DNA of 64,000 bases from Mimachlamys varia (GCA_947623455.1 OX392540.1:28762410-28826409), one strand, 5' to 3'. Positions 33,101-45,509 are shown, counted from the first letter of the stretch. The notes: generated from the letters alone by a model not told the origin. Program-made: numbers and translations.

Positions 33101-35465
33101 AAGATAACGCCGGTGTCCTCTGACGACAGGATAACGCCGGTGTCCTCTGACGACAAGATAACGCCGGTGTCTCTGACGACAAGATAACGTCGGTGTCTCT
33201 GACGACAAGATAGCGTCGCTGTCCTCTGACGACAAGATAACGTCGGTGTCCTCTGACGACAAGATAACGCCGGTGTCCTCTGACGACAGGATAACGTCGG
33301 TGTCCTCTGACGACAAGATAACGTCGGTGTCCGCTGACGACAGGATAACATCGGTGTCTCTGACGACAGGATAACGCCGGTGTCCTCTGACGACAAGATA
33401 ACGCCGGTGTCCTCTGACGACAAGATAACGTCGGTGTCCTCAGACGACAAGATAACGCCGGTGTCCTCTGACGACAGGATAACGTCGGTGTCCTCTGACG
33501 ACAAGATAACGTCGGTGTCCTCTGACGACAGGATAACGTCGGTGTCTCTGACGACAGGATAACGCCGGTGTCCTCTGACGACAAGATAACGCCGGTGTCC
33601 TCTGACGACAAGATAACGTCGGTGTCCTCTGACGACAAGATAACATCGGTGTCTCTGACGACAGGATAACGCCGGTGTCCTCTGACGACAAGATAACGCC
33701 GGTGTCCTCTGACGACAAGATAACGCCGGTGTCCTCTGACGACAAGATAACGTCGGTGCCCTCTGACGACAAGATAACGCCGGTGTCCTCTGACGACAAG
33801 ATAACGCCGGTGTCCTCTGACGACAAGATAACGCCGGTGTCCTCTGACGACAAGATAACATCGGTGTCCTCTGACGACAAGATAACGTCGGTGTCCTCTG
33901 ACGACAGTATAACGTCGATGTCCTCTGACGACAGGATAACGTCGGTGTCCTCTGACGACAGGATAACGTCGGTGTCTCTGACTACAAGATAACGTCGGTG
34001 TCTCTGACTACAAGATAACGTCGGTGTCTCTGACTACAAGATAACTTCGGTGTCTCTGACTACAGGATAACATCGATGTCTCTGACGACAGGATAACGTC
34101 GGTGTCCTCTGACCACAGGATAACGTCGGTGTCTCTGACGACAGGATAACGTCGGTGTCCTCTGACGACAGGATAACGTCGGTGTCTCTGACGACAAGAT
34201 AACGTCGGTGTCTCTGACGACAAGATAACGCCGGTGTCCTCTGACGACAAGATAACGTCGGTGTCCTCTGACGACAAGATAACGCCGTCTCTGACGACAG
34301 GATAACGTCGATGTCCTCTGACGACAAGATAACATCGGTGTCTCTGACTACAGGATAACGTCGGTGTCCTCTGACGACAAGATAACGCCGGTGTCCTCTG
34401 ACGACAGGATAACGTCGGTGTCCTCTGACGACAAGATAACGTCGGTGTCCTCTGACGACAAGATAACGTCGGTGTCTCTGACGACAGGATAACGTCTGTG
34501 TCCTCTGACGACAGGATAACTTCGGAGTCCTCTGACGACAGGATAACGTCGGTGTCCTCTGACGACAGTATAGCGTCGGTGTCTCTGACGACAAGATAAC
34601 GTCGGTGTCTCTGACGACAGGATAACGTCGGTGTCCTCTGACGACAAGATAACGTCGGTGTCCTCTGACGACAAGATAACGCCGGTGTCCTCTGACGACA
34701 GGATAACGCCGGTGTCCTCTGACGACAAGATAACTCAGGTGTCTCTGACGACAAGATAACGTCGGTGTCTCTGACGACAAGATAACGTCGCTGTCCTCTG
34801 ACGACAAGATAACGTCGGTGTCCTCTGACGACAAGATAACGCCGGTGTCCTCTGACGACAGGATAACGTCGGTGTCCTCTGAGGACAAGATAACGTCGGT
34901 GTCCGCTGACGACAGGATAACATCGGTGTCTCTGACGACAGGATAACGCCGGTGTCCTCTGACGACAAGATAACGCCGGTGTCCTCTGACGACAAGATAA
35001 CGTCGGTGTCCTCTGACGACAAGATAACGCCGGTGTCCTCTGACGACAAGATAACATCGGTGTCTCTGACGACAGGATGACGCCGGTGTCCTCTGACGAC
35101 AAGATAACGCCGGTGTTCTCTGACGACAAGATTACGCCGGTGTCCTCTGACGACAAGATAACGTCGGTGTCCTCTGACGACAAGATAACGCCGGTGTCCT
35201 CTGACGACAAGATAACGTCGGTGTCCTCTGACGACAAGATAACGCCGGTGTCCTCTGACGACAAGATAACATCGGTGTCATCTGACGACAAGATAACGTC
35301 GGTGTCCTCTGACGACAGGATAACGTCGATGTCCTCTGACGACAGGATAACGTCGGTGTCCTCTGACGACAAGATAACGTCGGTGTCATCTGACGACAAG
35401 ATAACGTCGGTGTCCTCTGACGACAGGATAACGTCGATGTCCTCTGACGACAGGATAACGTCGGT
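30187..35465. repeat. higher-order repeat, 5,279-bp period, copy 2
   Basis: Partner of the segment above; the match weakens from about 35.34 kb. Within both copies a sub-block recurs at 1,331 and 1,572 bp (blocks near 25.83, 27.16 and 28.73 kb, and 31.11, 32.44 and 34.01 kb), showing duplication at a lower level before the 5.3-kb event. Confidence 0.9.
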
Positions 35466-38400
35466 GTCCTCTGACGACAAGATAACGTCGGTGTCCTCTG
35501 ACGACAAGATAACGTCGGTGTCCTCTGACGACAGTATAACGTCGGTGTCTCTGACGACAGGATAACGTCGGTGTCCTCTGACGACAGGATAACGTCGGAG
35601 TCCTCTGACGACAGGATAACGTCGTTGTCTCTGACGACAGGATGACGTCGGTGTCCTCTGACGACAGGATAACGTCAGTGTCTCTGACGACAGGATAACG
35701 TCGGTGTCCTCTGACGACAGGATAACGTCGGTGTCCTCTGACGATAAGATAACGTCGGTGTCCTCTGACGACAGGATAACGTCGGTGTCTCTGACGACAG
35801 TATAACGTCGATGTCTCTGACGACAGGATAACATCGGTGTCCTCTGACGACAAGATAACGTCGGTGTCCTCTGACGACAGGATAACGTTGGTGTCCTTTG
35901 ACGACAGGATAACGTCGGTGTATCTGACGACAGGATAACGTCGGTGTCTCTGACGACAGTATAACGTCGGTGTCTCTGACGACAGAATAACGTCGGTGTC
36001 TCTGACGACAGGATAACGTCGGTGTCTCTGACGACAGGATAACGTCGGTGTCCTCTGACGACAAGATAATGTCGGTGTCTCTGACGACAGGATAACGTCG
36101 GTGTCCTCTGACGACAGAATAACGACGGTGTCCTCTGACGACAAGATAACGTCGGTGTCCTCTGACAACAAGATGACATCGGTGTCCATTGACGACAGGA
36201 AAACGTCGGTGTCCCTGACGACAGGATATGGTCGGTGTCCACTGACTACAAGATAACGTCGGTGTCCTCTGACGACAAGATAACGTCGGTGTCCTCCGAC
36301 GACAGTATAACGTCGGTGTCTCTGACGACAGGATAACGTCGGTGTCCTCTGACGACAGGATAACGTCGGAGTCCTCTGACGACAGGATAACGTCGGTGTC
36401 CTCTGACGACAGTATAGCGTCGGTGTCTCTGACGACAAGATAACGTCGGTGTCTCTGACGACAGGATGACGTCGGTGTCCTCTGACGACAGGATAACGTC
36501 AGTGTCTCTGACGACAGGATAACGTCGGTGTCCTCTGACGACAGGATAACGTCGGTGTCCTCTGACGATAAGATAACGTCGGTGTCCTCTGACGACAGGA
36601 TAACGTCGGTGTCTCTGACGACAGTATAACGTCGATGTCTCTGACGACAGGATAACGTCGGTGTCCTCTGACGACAAGATAACGTCGGTGTCCTCTGACG
36701 ACAGGATAACGTTGGTGTCCTTTGACGACAGGATAACGTCGGTGTATCTGACGACAGGATAACGTCGGTGTCTCTGACGACAGTATAACGTCGGTGTCTC
36801 TGACGACAGAATAACGTCGGTGTCTCTGACGACAGGATAACGTCGGTGTCTCTGACGACAGGATAACGTCGGTGTCCTCTGACGACAAGATAATGTCGGT
36901 GTCTCTGACGACAGGATAACGTCGGTGTCCTCTGACGACAGAATAACGTCGGTGTCCTCTGACGACAAGATAACGTCGGTGTCCTCTGACAACAAGATGA
37001 CATCGGTGTCCATTGACGACAGGAAAACGTCGGTGTCCCTGACGACAGGATATGGTCGGTGTCCACTGACTACAAGATGACGTCAGTGTCCACTGACGAC
37101 AGGAAAACATCGGTGTCTCTGACGACAGGATAACGTCGGTTTCTCTGACGACAGGATAACGTCGGTGTCCCTGACGACAGGATAACGTCGGTGTCTCTGA
37201 CGACAGGATAACGTCGGTGTCTCTGACGACAGGATAACATCGGTGTCTCTGACGACAGGATAACATCGGTGTCCTCTGACGACAAGATAACGTCGGTGTC
37301 CTCTGACGATAAGATAACGTCGCTGTCCTCTGACGACAAGATAATGTCGGTGTCCTCTGACGACAAGATAACGCCGGTGTCCTCTGACGACAGGATAACG
37401 CCGGTGTCCTCTGACGACAAGATAACGCCGGTGTCTCTGACGACAAGATAACGTCGGTGTCCTCTGACGACAGGATAACGTCGGTGTCCTCTGACGACAA
37501 GATAACGTCGGTGTCCTCTGACGACAAGATAACATCGGTGTCTCTGACGACAGGATAACGCCGGTGTCCTCTGACGACAAGATAACGCCGGTGTCCTCTG
37601 ACGACAAGATAACGCCGGTGTCCTCTGACGACAAGATAACGCCGGTGTCCTCTGACGACAAGATAACGTCGGTGTCTCTGCCGACAAGATAACGTCGGTG
37701 TCCTCTGACGACAGTATAACGTCGGTGTCTCTGACGACAGTATAACGTCGATGTCCTCTGACGACAAGATAACATCGGTGTCTCTGACGACAGGATAACG
37801 CCGGTGTCCTCTGACGACAAGATAACGCCGGTGTCCTCTGACGACAAGATAACGCCGGTGTCCTCTGACGACAAGATAACGTCGGTGTCAACAGACGACA
37901 AGATAACGTCGGTGTCCTCTGACGACAGGATAACGTCGGTGTCCTCTGACGACAGGATAACGGCGGTGTCTTCTGACGACAGGATAACGCCGGTGTCCTC
38001 TGACGACAAGATAACGCCGGTGTCTCTGACGACAAGATAACGTCGGTGTCCTCTGACGACAAGATAACATCGGTGTCCTCTGACGACAAGATAACGTCGG
38101 TGTCCTCTGACGACAGGATAACGTCGATGTCCTCTGACGACAGGATAACGTCGGTGTCCTCTGACGACAAGATAACGTCGGTGTCCTCTGACGACAAGAT
38201 AACGTCGGTGTCCCTGACGACAAGATAACGTCGGTGTCCTCTGACGACAGTATAACGTCGGTGTCTCTGACGACAGGATAACGTCGGTGTCCTCTGACGA
38301 CAGGATAACGTCGGAGTCCTCTGACGACAGGATAACGTCGGTGTCCTCTGACGACAGTATAGCGTCGGTGTCTCTGACGACAAGATAACGTCGGTGTCTC

Positions 38401-40920
38401 TGACGACAGGATGACGTCGGTGTCCTCTGACGACAGGATAACGTCAGTGTCTCTGACGACAGGATAACGTCGGTGTCCTCTGACGATAAGATAACGTCGG
38501 TGTCCTCTGACGACAGTATAACGTCGGTGTCTCTGACGACAGTATAACGTCGATGTCTCTGACGACAGGATAACGTCGGTGTCCTCTGACGACAAGATAA
38601 CGTCGGTGTCCTTTGACGACAGGATAACGTCGGTGTATCTGACGACAGGATAACGTCGGTGTCTCTGACGACAGAATAACGTCGATGTCTCTGACGACAG
38701 GATAACGTCGGTGTCTCTGACGACAGGATAACGTCGGTGTCCTCTGACGACAAGATAATGTCGGTGTCTCTGACGACAGGATAACGTCGGTGTCCTCTGA
38801 CGACAGAATAACGTCGGTGTCCTCTGACGACAAGATAACGTCGGTGTCCTCTGACAACAAGATGACATCGGTGTCCATTGACGACAGGAAAACGTCGGTG
38901 TCCCTGACGACAGGATATGGTCGGTGTCCACTGACTACAAGATGACGTCAGTGTCCACTGACGACAGGATAACGTCGGTTTCTCTGACGACAGGATAACG
39001 TCGGTGTCCCTGACGACAGGATAACGTCGGTGTCTCTGACGACAGGATAACGTCGGTGTCTCTGACGACAGGATAACATCGGTGTCTCTGACGACAGGAT
39101 AACATCGGTGTCCTCTGACGACAAGATAACGTCGGTGTCCTCTGACGATAAGATAACGTCGCTGTCCTCTGACGACAAGATAATGTCGGTGTCCTCTGAC
39201 GACAAGATAACGCCGGTGTCCTCTGACGACAGGATAACGCCGGTGTCCTCTGACGACAAGATAACGCCGGTGTCTCTGACGACAAGATAACGTCGGTGTC
39301 CTCTGACGACAGGATAACGTCGGTGTCCTCTGACGACAAGATAACGTCGGTGTCCTCTGACGACAAGATAACGCCGGTGTCTCTGACGACAGGATAACGC
39401 CGGTGTCCTCTGACGACAAGATAACGCCGGTGTCCTCTGACGACAAGATAACGCCGGTGTCCTCTGACGACAAGATAACGCCGGTGTCCTCTGACGACAA
39501 GATAACGTCGGTGTCTCTGCCGACAAGATAACGTCGGTGTCCTCTGACGACAGTATAACGTCGGTGTCTCTGACGACAGTATAACGTCGATGTCCTCTGA
39601 CGACAAGATAACATCGGTGTCGCTGACGACAGGATAACGCCGGTGTCCTCTGACGACAAGATAACGCCGGTGTCCTCTGACGACAAGATAACGCCGGTGT
39701 CCTCTGACGACAAGATAACGTCGGTGTCAACAGACGACAAGATAACGTCGGTGTCCTCTGACGACAGGATAACGTCGGTGTCCTCTGACGACAGGATAAC
39801 GGCGGTGTCTTCTGACGACAGGATAACGCCGGTGTCCTCTGACGACAAGATAACGCCGGTGTCTCTGACGACAAGATAACGTCGGTGTCCTCTGACGACA
39901 AGATAACATCGGTGTCCTCTGACGACAAGATAACGTCGGTGTCCTCTGACGACAGGATAACGTCGATGTCCTCTGACGACAGGATAACGTCGGTGTCCTC
40001 TGACGACAAGATAACGTCGGTGTCCTCTGACGACAAGATAACGTCGGTGTCCCTGACGACAAGATAACGTCGGTGTCCTCTGACGACAGTATAACGTCGG
40101 TGTCTCTGACGACAGGATAACGTCGGTGTCCTCTGACGACAGGATAACGTCGGAGTCCTCTGACGACAGGATAACGTCGGTGTCCTCTGACGACAGTATA
40201 GCGTCGGTGTCTCTGACGACAAGATAACGTCGGTGTCTCTGACGACAGGATGACGTCGGTGTCCTCTGACGACAGGATAACGTCAGTGTCTCTGACGACA
40301 GGATAATGTCGGTGTCCTCTGACGACAGGATAACGTCGGTGTCCTCTGACGATAAGATAACGTCGGTGTCCTCTGACGACAGTATAACGTCGGTGTCTCT
40401 GACGACAGTATAACGTCGATGTCTCTGACGACAGGATAACGTCGGTGTCCTCTGACGACAAGATAACGTCGGTGTCCTCTGACGACAAGATAACGTCGGT
40501 GTCCTTTGACGACAGGATAACGTCGGTGTATCTGACGACAGGATAACGTCGGTGTCTCTGACGACAGTATAACGTCGGTGTCTCTGACGACAGAATAACG
40601 TCGATGTCTCTGACGACAGGATAACGTCGGTGTCTCTGACGACAGGATAACGTCGGTGTCCTCTGACGACAAGATAATGTCGGTGTCTCTGACGACAGGA
40701 TAACGTCGGTGTCCTCTGACGACAGAATAACGTCGGTGTCCTCTGACGACAAGATAACGTCGGTGTCCTCTGACAACAAGATGACATCGGTGTCCATTGA
40801 CGACAGGAAAACGTCGGTGTCCCTGACGACAGGATATGGTCGGTGTCCACTGACTACAAGATGACGTCGGTGTCCACTGACGACAGGAAAACGTCGGTGT
40901 CCCTGACGACAGGATAACGT
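35466..40920. repeat. higher-order region with 824-bp and 1,839-bp periods
   Basis: A distinctive marker unit (GACAGGATATGGTCGGTGTC followed by CACTGAC) occurs near 36.22, 37.05, 38.91 and 40.83 kb, at spacings of about 824, 1,865 and 1,919 bp. Blocks near 37.27, 37.80 and 38.05 kb reappear 1,839 bp later at 39.11, 39.64 and 39.89 kb. This half uses a different unit mix from the 5,279-bp half. Confidence 0.85.
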
Positions 40921-41889
40921 CGGTTTCTCTGACGACAAGATAACGTCGGTGTCCCTGACGACAGGATAACGTCGGTGTCTCTGACGACAGGATAACGTCG
41001 GTGTCTCTGACGACAGGATAACATCGGTGTCTCTGACGACAGGATAACGTCGGTGTCCTCTGACGACAAGATAACGTCGGTGTCCTCTGACGACAAGATA
41101 ATGTCGGTGTCCTCTGACGACAAGATAACGCCGGTGTCCTCTGACGACAGGATAACGCCGGTGTCCTCTGACGACAAGATAACGCCGGTGTCTCTGACGA
41201 CAAGATAACGTCGGTGTCCTCTGACGACAGGATAACGTCGGTGTCCTCTGACGACAAGATAACGTCGGTGTCCTCTGACGACAAGATAACATCGGTGTCT
41301 CTGACGACAGGATAACGCCGGTGTCCTCTGACGACAAGATAACGCCGGTGTCCTCTGACGACAAGATAACGTCGGTGTCCTCTGACGACAAGATAACGCC
41401 GTCTCTGACGACAGGATAACGTCGATGTCCTCTGACGACAAGATAACATCGGTGTCTCTGACGACAGGATAACGCCGGTGTCCTCTGACGACAAGATAAC
41501 GCCGGTGTCCTCTGACGACAAGATAACGCCGGTGTCCTCTGACGACAAGATAACGTCGGTGTCTTCTGACGACAGGATAACGTCGGTGTCCTCTGACGAC
41601 AGGATAACGTCGGTGTCCTCTGACGACAGGATAACGTCGGTGTCCTCTGACGACAGAATAACGTCGGTGTCCTCTGACGACAGGATAACGTCGGTGTCTC
41701 TGACGACAAGATAAGGTCGGTGTCGTCTGACGAAAAGACAACGTCGGTATCTCTTCTTGTAGCTTTATGATATTGATATCTTAAAGTGGGTAAGGCAAGA
41801 AATGGTTTTGTGTCACCCAAACACCTTTTTGTATTTAGTATACCCTATCCACGAGTCTTCGAGGGTATATAGGGATACCCTACGTACGT

Positions 41890-42212
41890 TTCCTAAACGA
41901 CGTCACCGCTCTACAGGCGTCATGTCTCAACCAATTTGCATGGAGCTTTACACAATTGTTCACGAACATCCCCCCTGTACGAGTTCGCGTATCAACCTGC
42001 TGTTGTGAAAAACTAGGTCACCGTTAATATAAATAGAACTTGACAGAAATTTGATACTAGATCATCTTTACTTTAAAAAGAAATTTTGACTTCGCCGCTC
42101 TACAGGCTGTGTTTCTCAACCGATTGGCACGAAACTTCACACAAATGTTAACAAACATCGGTTGTATGAGTTCACATTTTATGGTGAAAACTAGGTCACA
42201 ATACTATAAATA
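41890..42212 (+). repeat. two diverged copies of a dispersed repeat
   Basis: Two copies about 190 bp apart share CGCTCTACAGGCGTCATGT-like and CTCAACCRATTKGCA motifs and a following AAAACTAGGTCAC. The pattern resembles a common molluscan interspersed repeat. The ORF at 41802-42008 crosses it and is not supported. Confidence 0.55.
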
Positions 42213-43003
42213 AAATTTCAGCGCCATGATTCAAGAAACACAAATCTTAGACACATACCGACTCATAAAAACATGTCGTATCAAATAACTCAACAATTTC
42301 CTTTTCACTTTGTATTTTTGATGTTGAAGAGCGAGTGTATTAGTATATCGTCTGCGATGCCTTGTTTACCTAAAATCATCATCATTGTTCCAACATTTTA
42401 AAAGTTATTTCCTATATATGTCTCTATAACCAGTACAATGTCAATGAAAATCTAACAATGGAAACAAATTACAAATGAATTACGAGTGAGTGTAAACAGA
42501 AAACCCATTCAACATTTTTGTATAAACTGCTGACCTATATGAAGCAAACCAATAAAACTGACCTACATGTATCAAGCCCCCTAGCGAATCAAATGACGCC
42601 AGGGAATAGGGTCTTGCCAAAAATTATGGGATAGCAATAAAGATCAGTTTGAGCCTATTACCGGGTAATGGTAGAAACACAATCGTAAACGGCTAGGTCC
42701 TACAACAAATACGGTAGCTGTATATATTTGCATATATTAATATAGTGTCCACGCGTTTGCCGAGCTGTCAACTTTTGTCGACACACAAGCCCAGCCGCCG
42801 TAGCTTTTTAACCCGAGTGCAGCTACTCTGACCGTGTGTCGTTATGAAATATTAATTTGTGTATCATTATAATGGCAAATGTCAAAGTGTGTTATCATTT
42901 CGTCAGAAGTTAACATCCCTGTATCCGAAAAATCTATTTGTGTATGTATACTAGTGTTACTTGTATAGAGCCGTATTGAGCCGGTGTCCGATTCCCCGTC
43001 AGG
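42213..43003 (+). other. non-coding; possible promoter of the 43.0-kb exon
   Basis: No exon found. The last 250 bp are less AT-rich with several CpGs (GTCCACGCGTTTGCCGAGC, CAGCCGCCGTAGC), as expected upstream of a first exon. A TATA-like stretch lies near 42720-42745. Promoter function is inferred from position only. Confidence 0.3.
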
Positions 43004-43020
43004 ATGGGTCCGAAATGTAG
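43004..43020 (+). CDS. candidate first coding exon 1a (MGPKC-)
   Basis: ATG with A at -3 and G at +4, five codons M-G-P-K-C plus AG, then a perfect donor GTAAGTAT; it leaves phase 2. Spliced to the EF-hand exon at 61319 (first base T) it gives MGPKCSKKGDYT: Gly2, Ser6 and Lys7-8 fit the N-myristoylation consensus, with Cys5 as a possible palmitoylation site. The 18-kb intron is long but acceptable. Splicing is a prediction from phase alone. Confidence 0.45.
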
Positions 43021-43829
43021 GTAAGTATATCTTATAGTGTCAAGTGCACGTATTCGACACCGCGTGATGATATCATAAGCCATTATCGAGAATGTGTGTT
43101 TTATAGAGCGTGTCACATGATTCCGTACGTACATCACGTGATATATGTATGTGATGTAAATATGTCTATCTACATAAACATGCAAAGTTCCTGTATGATG
43201 TTTCTCTGATGAAACCAGAAAACCGCCTGATCATTACACAGAACGCTTTAAGCGACGGATCCTTGTAATTGTCGGCTGTTAATTTATTGATAACGTTTCA
43301 CTCTATTGCACGTGATCCCGTTCTGATAAACAAACTACAAACAGTATTTAGTTCCCTTTGTTCTACATGTAATATCATATATCACGATATAACGGCATGT
43401 CATGATAAATTTATCTTTGTCTGGCATGTAATAACATGTTGTGAATAATAATGCGTGAATATTGTACGTGTAAAGCACATGGACGCATAAATGGGAAGAT
43501 AAAATGTGACACAGGGGCTTGCAAAGCCGAAGTTAAAATCTGACGGAGGGATTTGTTAGGAAGTACCGGGTGAAATATGACTCAAGGACTTAATAGGCAT
43601 GAATGGGAGGAAGGTGCCATGCAAAAACATGACACAAGGTCTAGTTATACACTGTACAGAATATAAAATTTGGTATATAAACGTGGATCACACAGGGACA
43701 TGTTAGACGGGAAATGTAATATCACACACCTGCGTTGATACGGTATACAACAGAAAATATCAGAATGGGAAAAGAGGAATTATATTAAATAGTCGTTGCT
43801 TTTTAGTATTGGGACAAAGTCTGTGATTG
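43021..43829. other. non-coding, weak tandem structure
   Basis: Between about 43.49 and 43.72 kb, degenerate units of the type AAATGTGACACAGGGGCTTG recur loosely every 40-60 bp. Nothing else recognised. Confidence 0.35.
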
Positions 43830-44006
43830 CACGGGTGCCTGAGGATTTGTTATAGCTAGCTTTGGACCTAAACAAAGGTTGTAAGAGAAATTTTAAACTT
43901 TTGGGAATTTACTGACCATTGGGGTGACATTTGTATCGAAAATTCATTTAAAACCCCAAAAGTGTACGTCCAAAACTAGATGTTACAAATTCGCTCACCA
44001 CCTGTG
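43830..44006. mobile_element. palindromic MITE-like element (copy 1)
   Basis: Begins CACGGGTGCCTGAGGATTTG and ends with the inverted counterpart CAAATTCGCTCACCACCTGTG. Inner arms share GCTTTGGAC / GTCCAAAAC and AACTTTTGGG / CCCCAAAAGTG. The same arms occur in the element at 60837-61078. No target duplication is clear. Confidence 0.65.
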
Positions 44007-44122
44007 TATGGCGGTTATAGAGAGCGCAAAGGCAACGTTTCAAATCAAACTGATTTCCAGTAGCTGTGAACGTAACCATTGGATATTGATGATGCTAAAG
44101 AGCAGATAGTACTTGTACCGAG

Positions 44123-44195
44123 CAATCGGGAACCGTCGGCACTTTCCGTAAACGAGATTTTCTCGTTTACGGAAAGTGCCGACGGTTCCCGATTG
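44123..44195. mobile_element. 73-bp perfect foldback element (copy 1)
   Basis: A perfect 35-bp inverted repeat around a 3-nt centre: the left arm begins CAATCGGGAACCGTCGGCAC and the right arm ends with its complement CCGATTG. It is flanked by 9-bp direct repeats with one mismatch (TGTACCGAG at 44114-44122, AGTACCGAG at 44196-44204). A 9-bp duplication is typical of Mutator-like transposons. Minimal length and perfect symmetry suggest recent mobility with enzymes supplied from elsewhere. Confidence 0.85.
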
Positions 44196-44256
44196 AGTAC
44201 CGAGTTTTATTGGTTACCGTCGTTCATGTTTTTCTATTGCATTATGAAAGATTGTT

Positions 44257-44306
44257 CAATCGGGAACTTTTATTGTTTACGGAAAGTGCCGAAGGTTTCC
44301 GATTCG
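44257..44306. mobile_element. decayed copy of the 73-bp foldback element
   Basis: CAATCGGGAAC, a short unrelated stretch, then TGTTTACGGAAAGTGCCGAA and GGTTTCCGATT: parts of both arms with the middle altered. It lies 61 bp from the intact copy. Confidence 0.75.
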
Positions 44307-44705
44307 GAGTTTGCTATGATGAGTGTGAAAGAGAAAATATGATGAGTGATGGCCAGTATGTCTTTTGTTACTTTAATAAACGGGAACTCGATTGATTACA
44401 CAATTGCAAGTAGCAAACAATATAAACGACCAGCTATCCTGAAAAGCTTAATAAGCTCTTGCTAATATACACATAATAACGATATGTAAAACATGCAGAC
44501 AAGGGAAAAAATGGTGTATTGAAAAGCTATTTGATATTGGTATTTTGGTTGCTTCTAATTGTTTACAGTGAAACACAACAGCTGACGCTTTGTTCTGGAT
44601 TAGTTTTTACAGCTGGAATGACCTCACGCCGACAGCTTTTATTTCATGAATAATGCATTTTTCGGAATTATTGATAAATTCTCGTATGAAACAAACTTTA
44701 GAAAT
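44307..44705. other. non-coding, nothing recognised
   Basis: No exon, element or tandem repeat supported. Confidence 0.35.
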
Positions 44706-44993
44706 AGAGCCGCAACATGTTGCAGCTAAGAAAAATACATGCCTATATTACAAATGTTATAATCTGTCTGAGAGAGGATTGTTAAAGATGGCTATCCAAC
44801 TATTGTGTGGTTTTACCTATACAACCCCCCCCCCCCCTACGAACTTAACATTAAAATTATTATAGTTTGACGAGAACGTTGTCTATATAGAGCGGCCTTA
44901 TATATATATACCTTATATACCTGTCTGAAGTCCAGTAAGAAGTAAAAGGCGATTAAAGGGATCGTATATATCGTTTTCTTCTTTCAAAAAAAC
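44706..44993 (+). repeat. duplicated segment preceding a 42-bp minisatellite (copy 1)
   Basis: Shares GCAACATGTTGCAGC, TATAATCTGTCTGAGAGAGG and ATCGTTTTCTTCTTTC-like blocks, in the same order, with 46333-46528. Both copies end at a CCTCGTGCGCAYGG unit. The shared flank suggests a mobile or duplicated module that carries the minisatellite. Confidence 0.6.
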
Positions 44994-45509
44994 CTCGTGC
45001 GCACGGATTTGTAGCATGTGCACACGGTTTGTCGATTTGTATACACGGATTTATAACTCGTGCGCACGGTTTGTCAATTTGTATACATGAATTTGCCACT
45101 CGTGCGCACGGTTTGTCAATTTGTATACACGGATTTATAACTCGTGCGCACGGTTTGTCAATTTGTATACACGGATTTGTAACTCGTGCGCACGGTTTGT
45201 CAATTTGTATAAACAGATTTGTAACTCGTGCGCACGGTTGTAATTTGTATAAACAGATTTGTAACTCGTGCACACGATTTGTCAGTTTATATACATGGAT
45301 TTTTAACTCGTGCGCACGGTTGTAATTTGTATACACGGATTTTAACTCGTGCGCACGGTTTGTCATTATGTTTCTATAAATAATTAAATCGTACCCACGG
45401 TTTGGCAATTTGTATACACGAATTTTTGACTCGTGCGCACAGTTTGCCAATTGGTATACGGATAGGTTACCCATGCGCACGGTTTGGCAAATCATGCGCA
45501 CGTATAACT
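44994..45509 (+). repeat. 42-bp minisatellite, ~12 copies
   Basis: Units of about 42 bp built from CTCGTGCGCACGGTTTGTC and AATTTGTATACACGGATTTG. The period is a multiple of three, so periodic ORFs run on both strands (for example ICIHGFITRAHGLS on the plus strand). No gene context supports them. Confidence 0.92.

Larger units (their letters stand above)
24910..41753. repeat. giant 26/27-bp satellite-like array (~630 units, 16.8 kb)
   Basis: Head-to-tail units of 27 bp (TGTCCTCTGACGACAAGA then TAACGTCGG) and a 26-bp form lacking one C (TGTCTCTG). Variant positions recur: CAAG/CAGG, GTCGG/GCCGG/GTCGA, AACG/AACA. Most units hold three CpGs. On the minus strand all three frames lack stops, so 26/27 switches never close a frame and spurious ORFs up to 1,255 codons arise; on the plus strand only one frame is open (SSDDKITSV repeated). 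No flanking coding sequence, signal peptide or splice context supports expression. Higher-order duplications are listed separately. Assembly of such an array may be inexact. Confidence 0.98.

Noticed and set aside
37083..40850. 1,255-codon minus-strand ORF and many other ORFs of 200-750 codons in 24.9-41.7 kb
   Set aside because: They arise because the 26/27-bp unit has no stop in any minus-strand frame. Peptides switch between three unrelated periodic sequences at each unit-length change, and there is no domain, splice or upstream context.
24910..41753. CRISPR-like repeat array
   Set aside because: Units are contiguous with no unique spacers, the surroundings are eukaryotic, and no cas genes are present.
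24910..41753. Hammerhead motif in the satellite unit (CTGACGA)
   Set aside because: The unit has the CTGACGA string but no correctly placed GAAA core or stem II, so no ribozyme can form.
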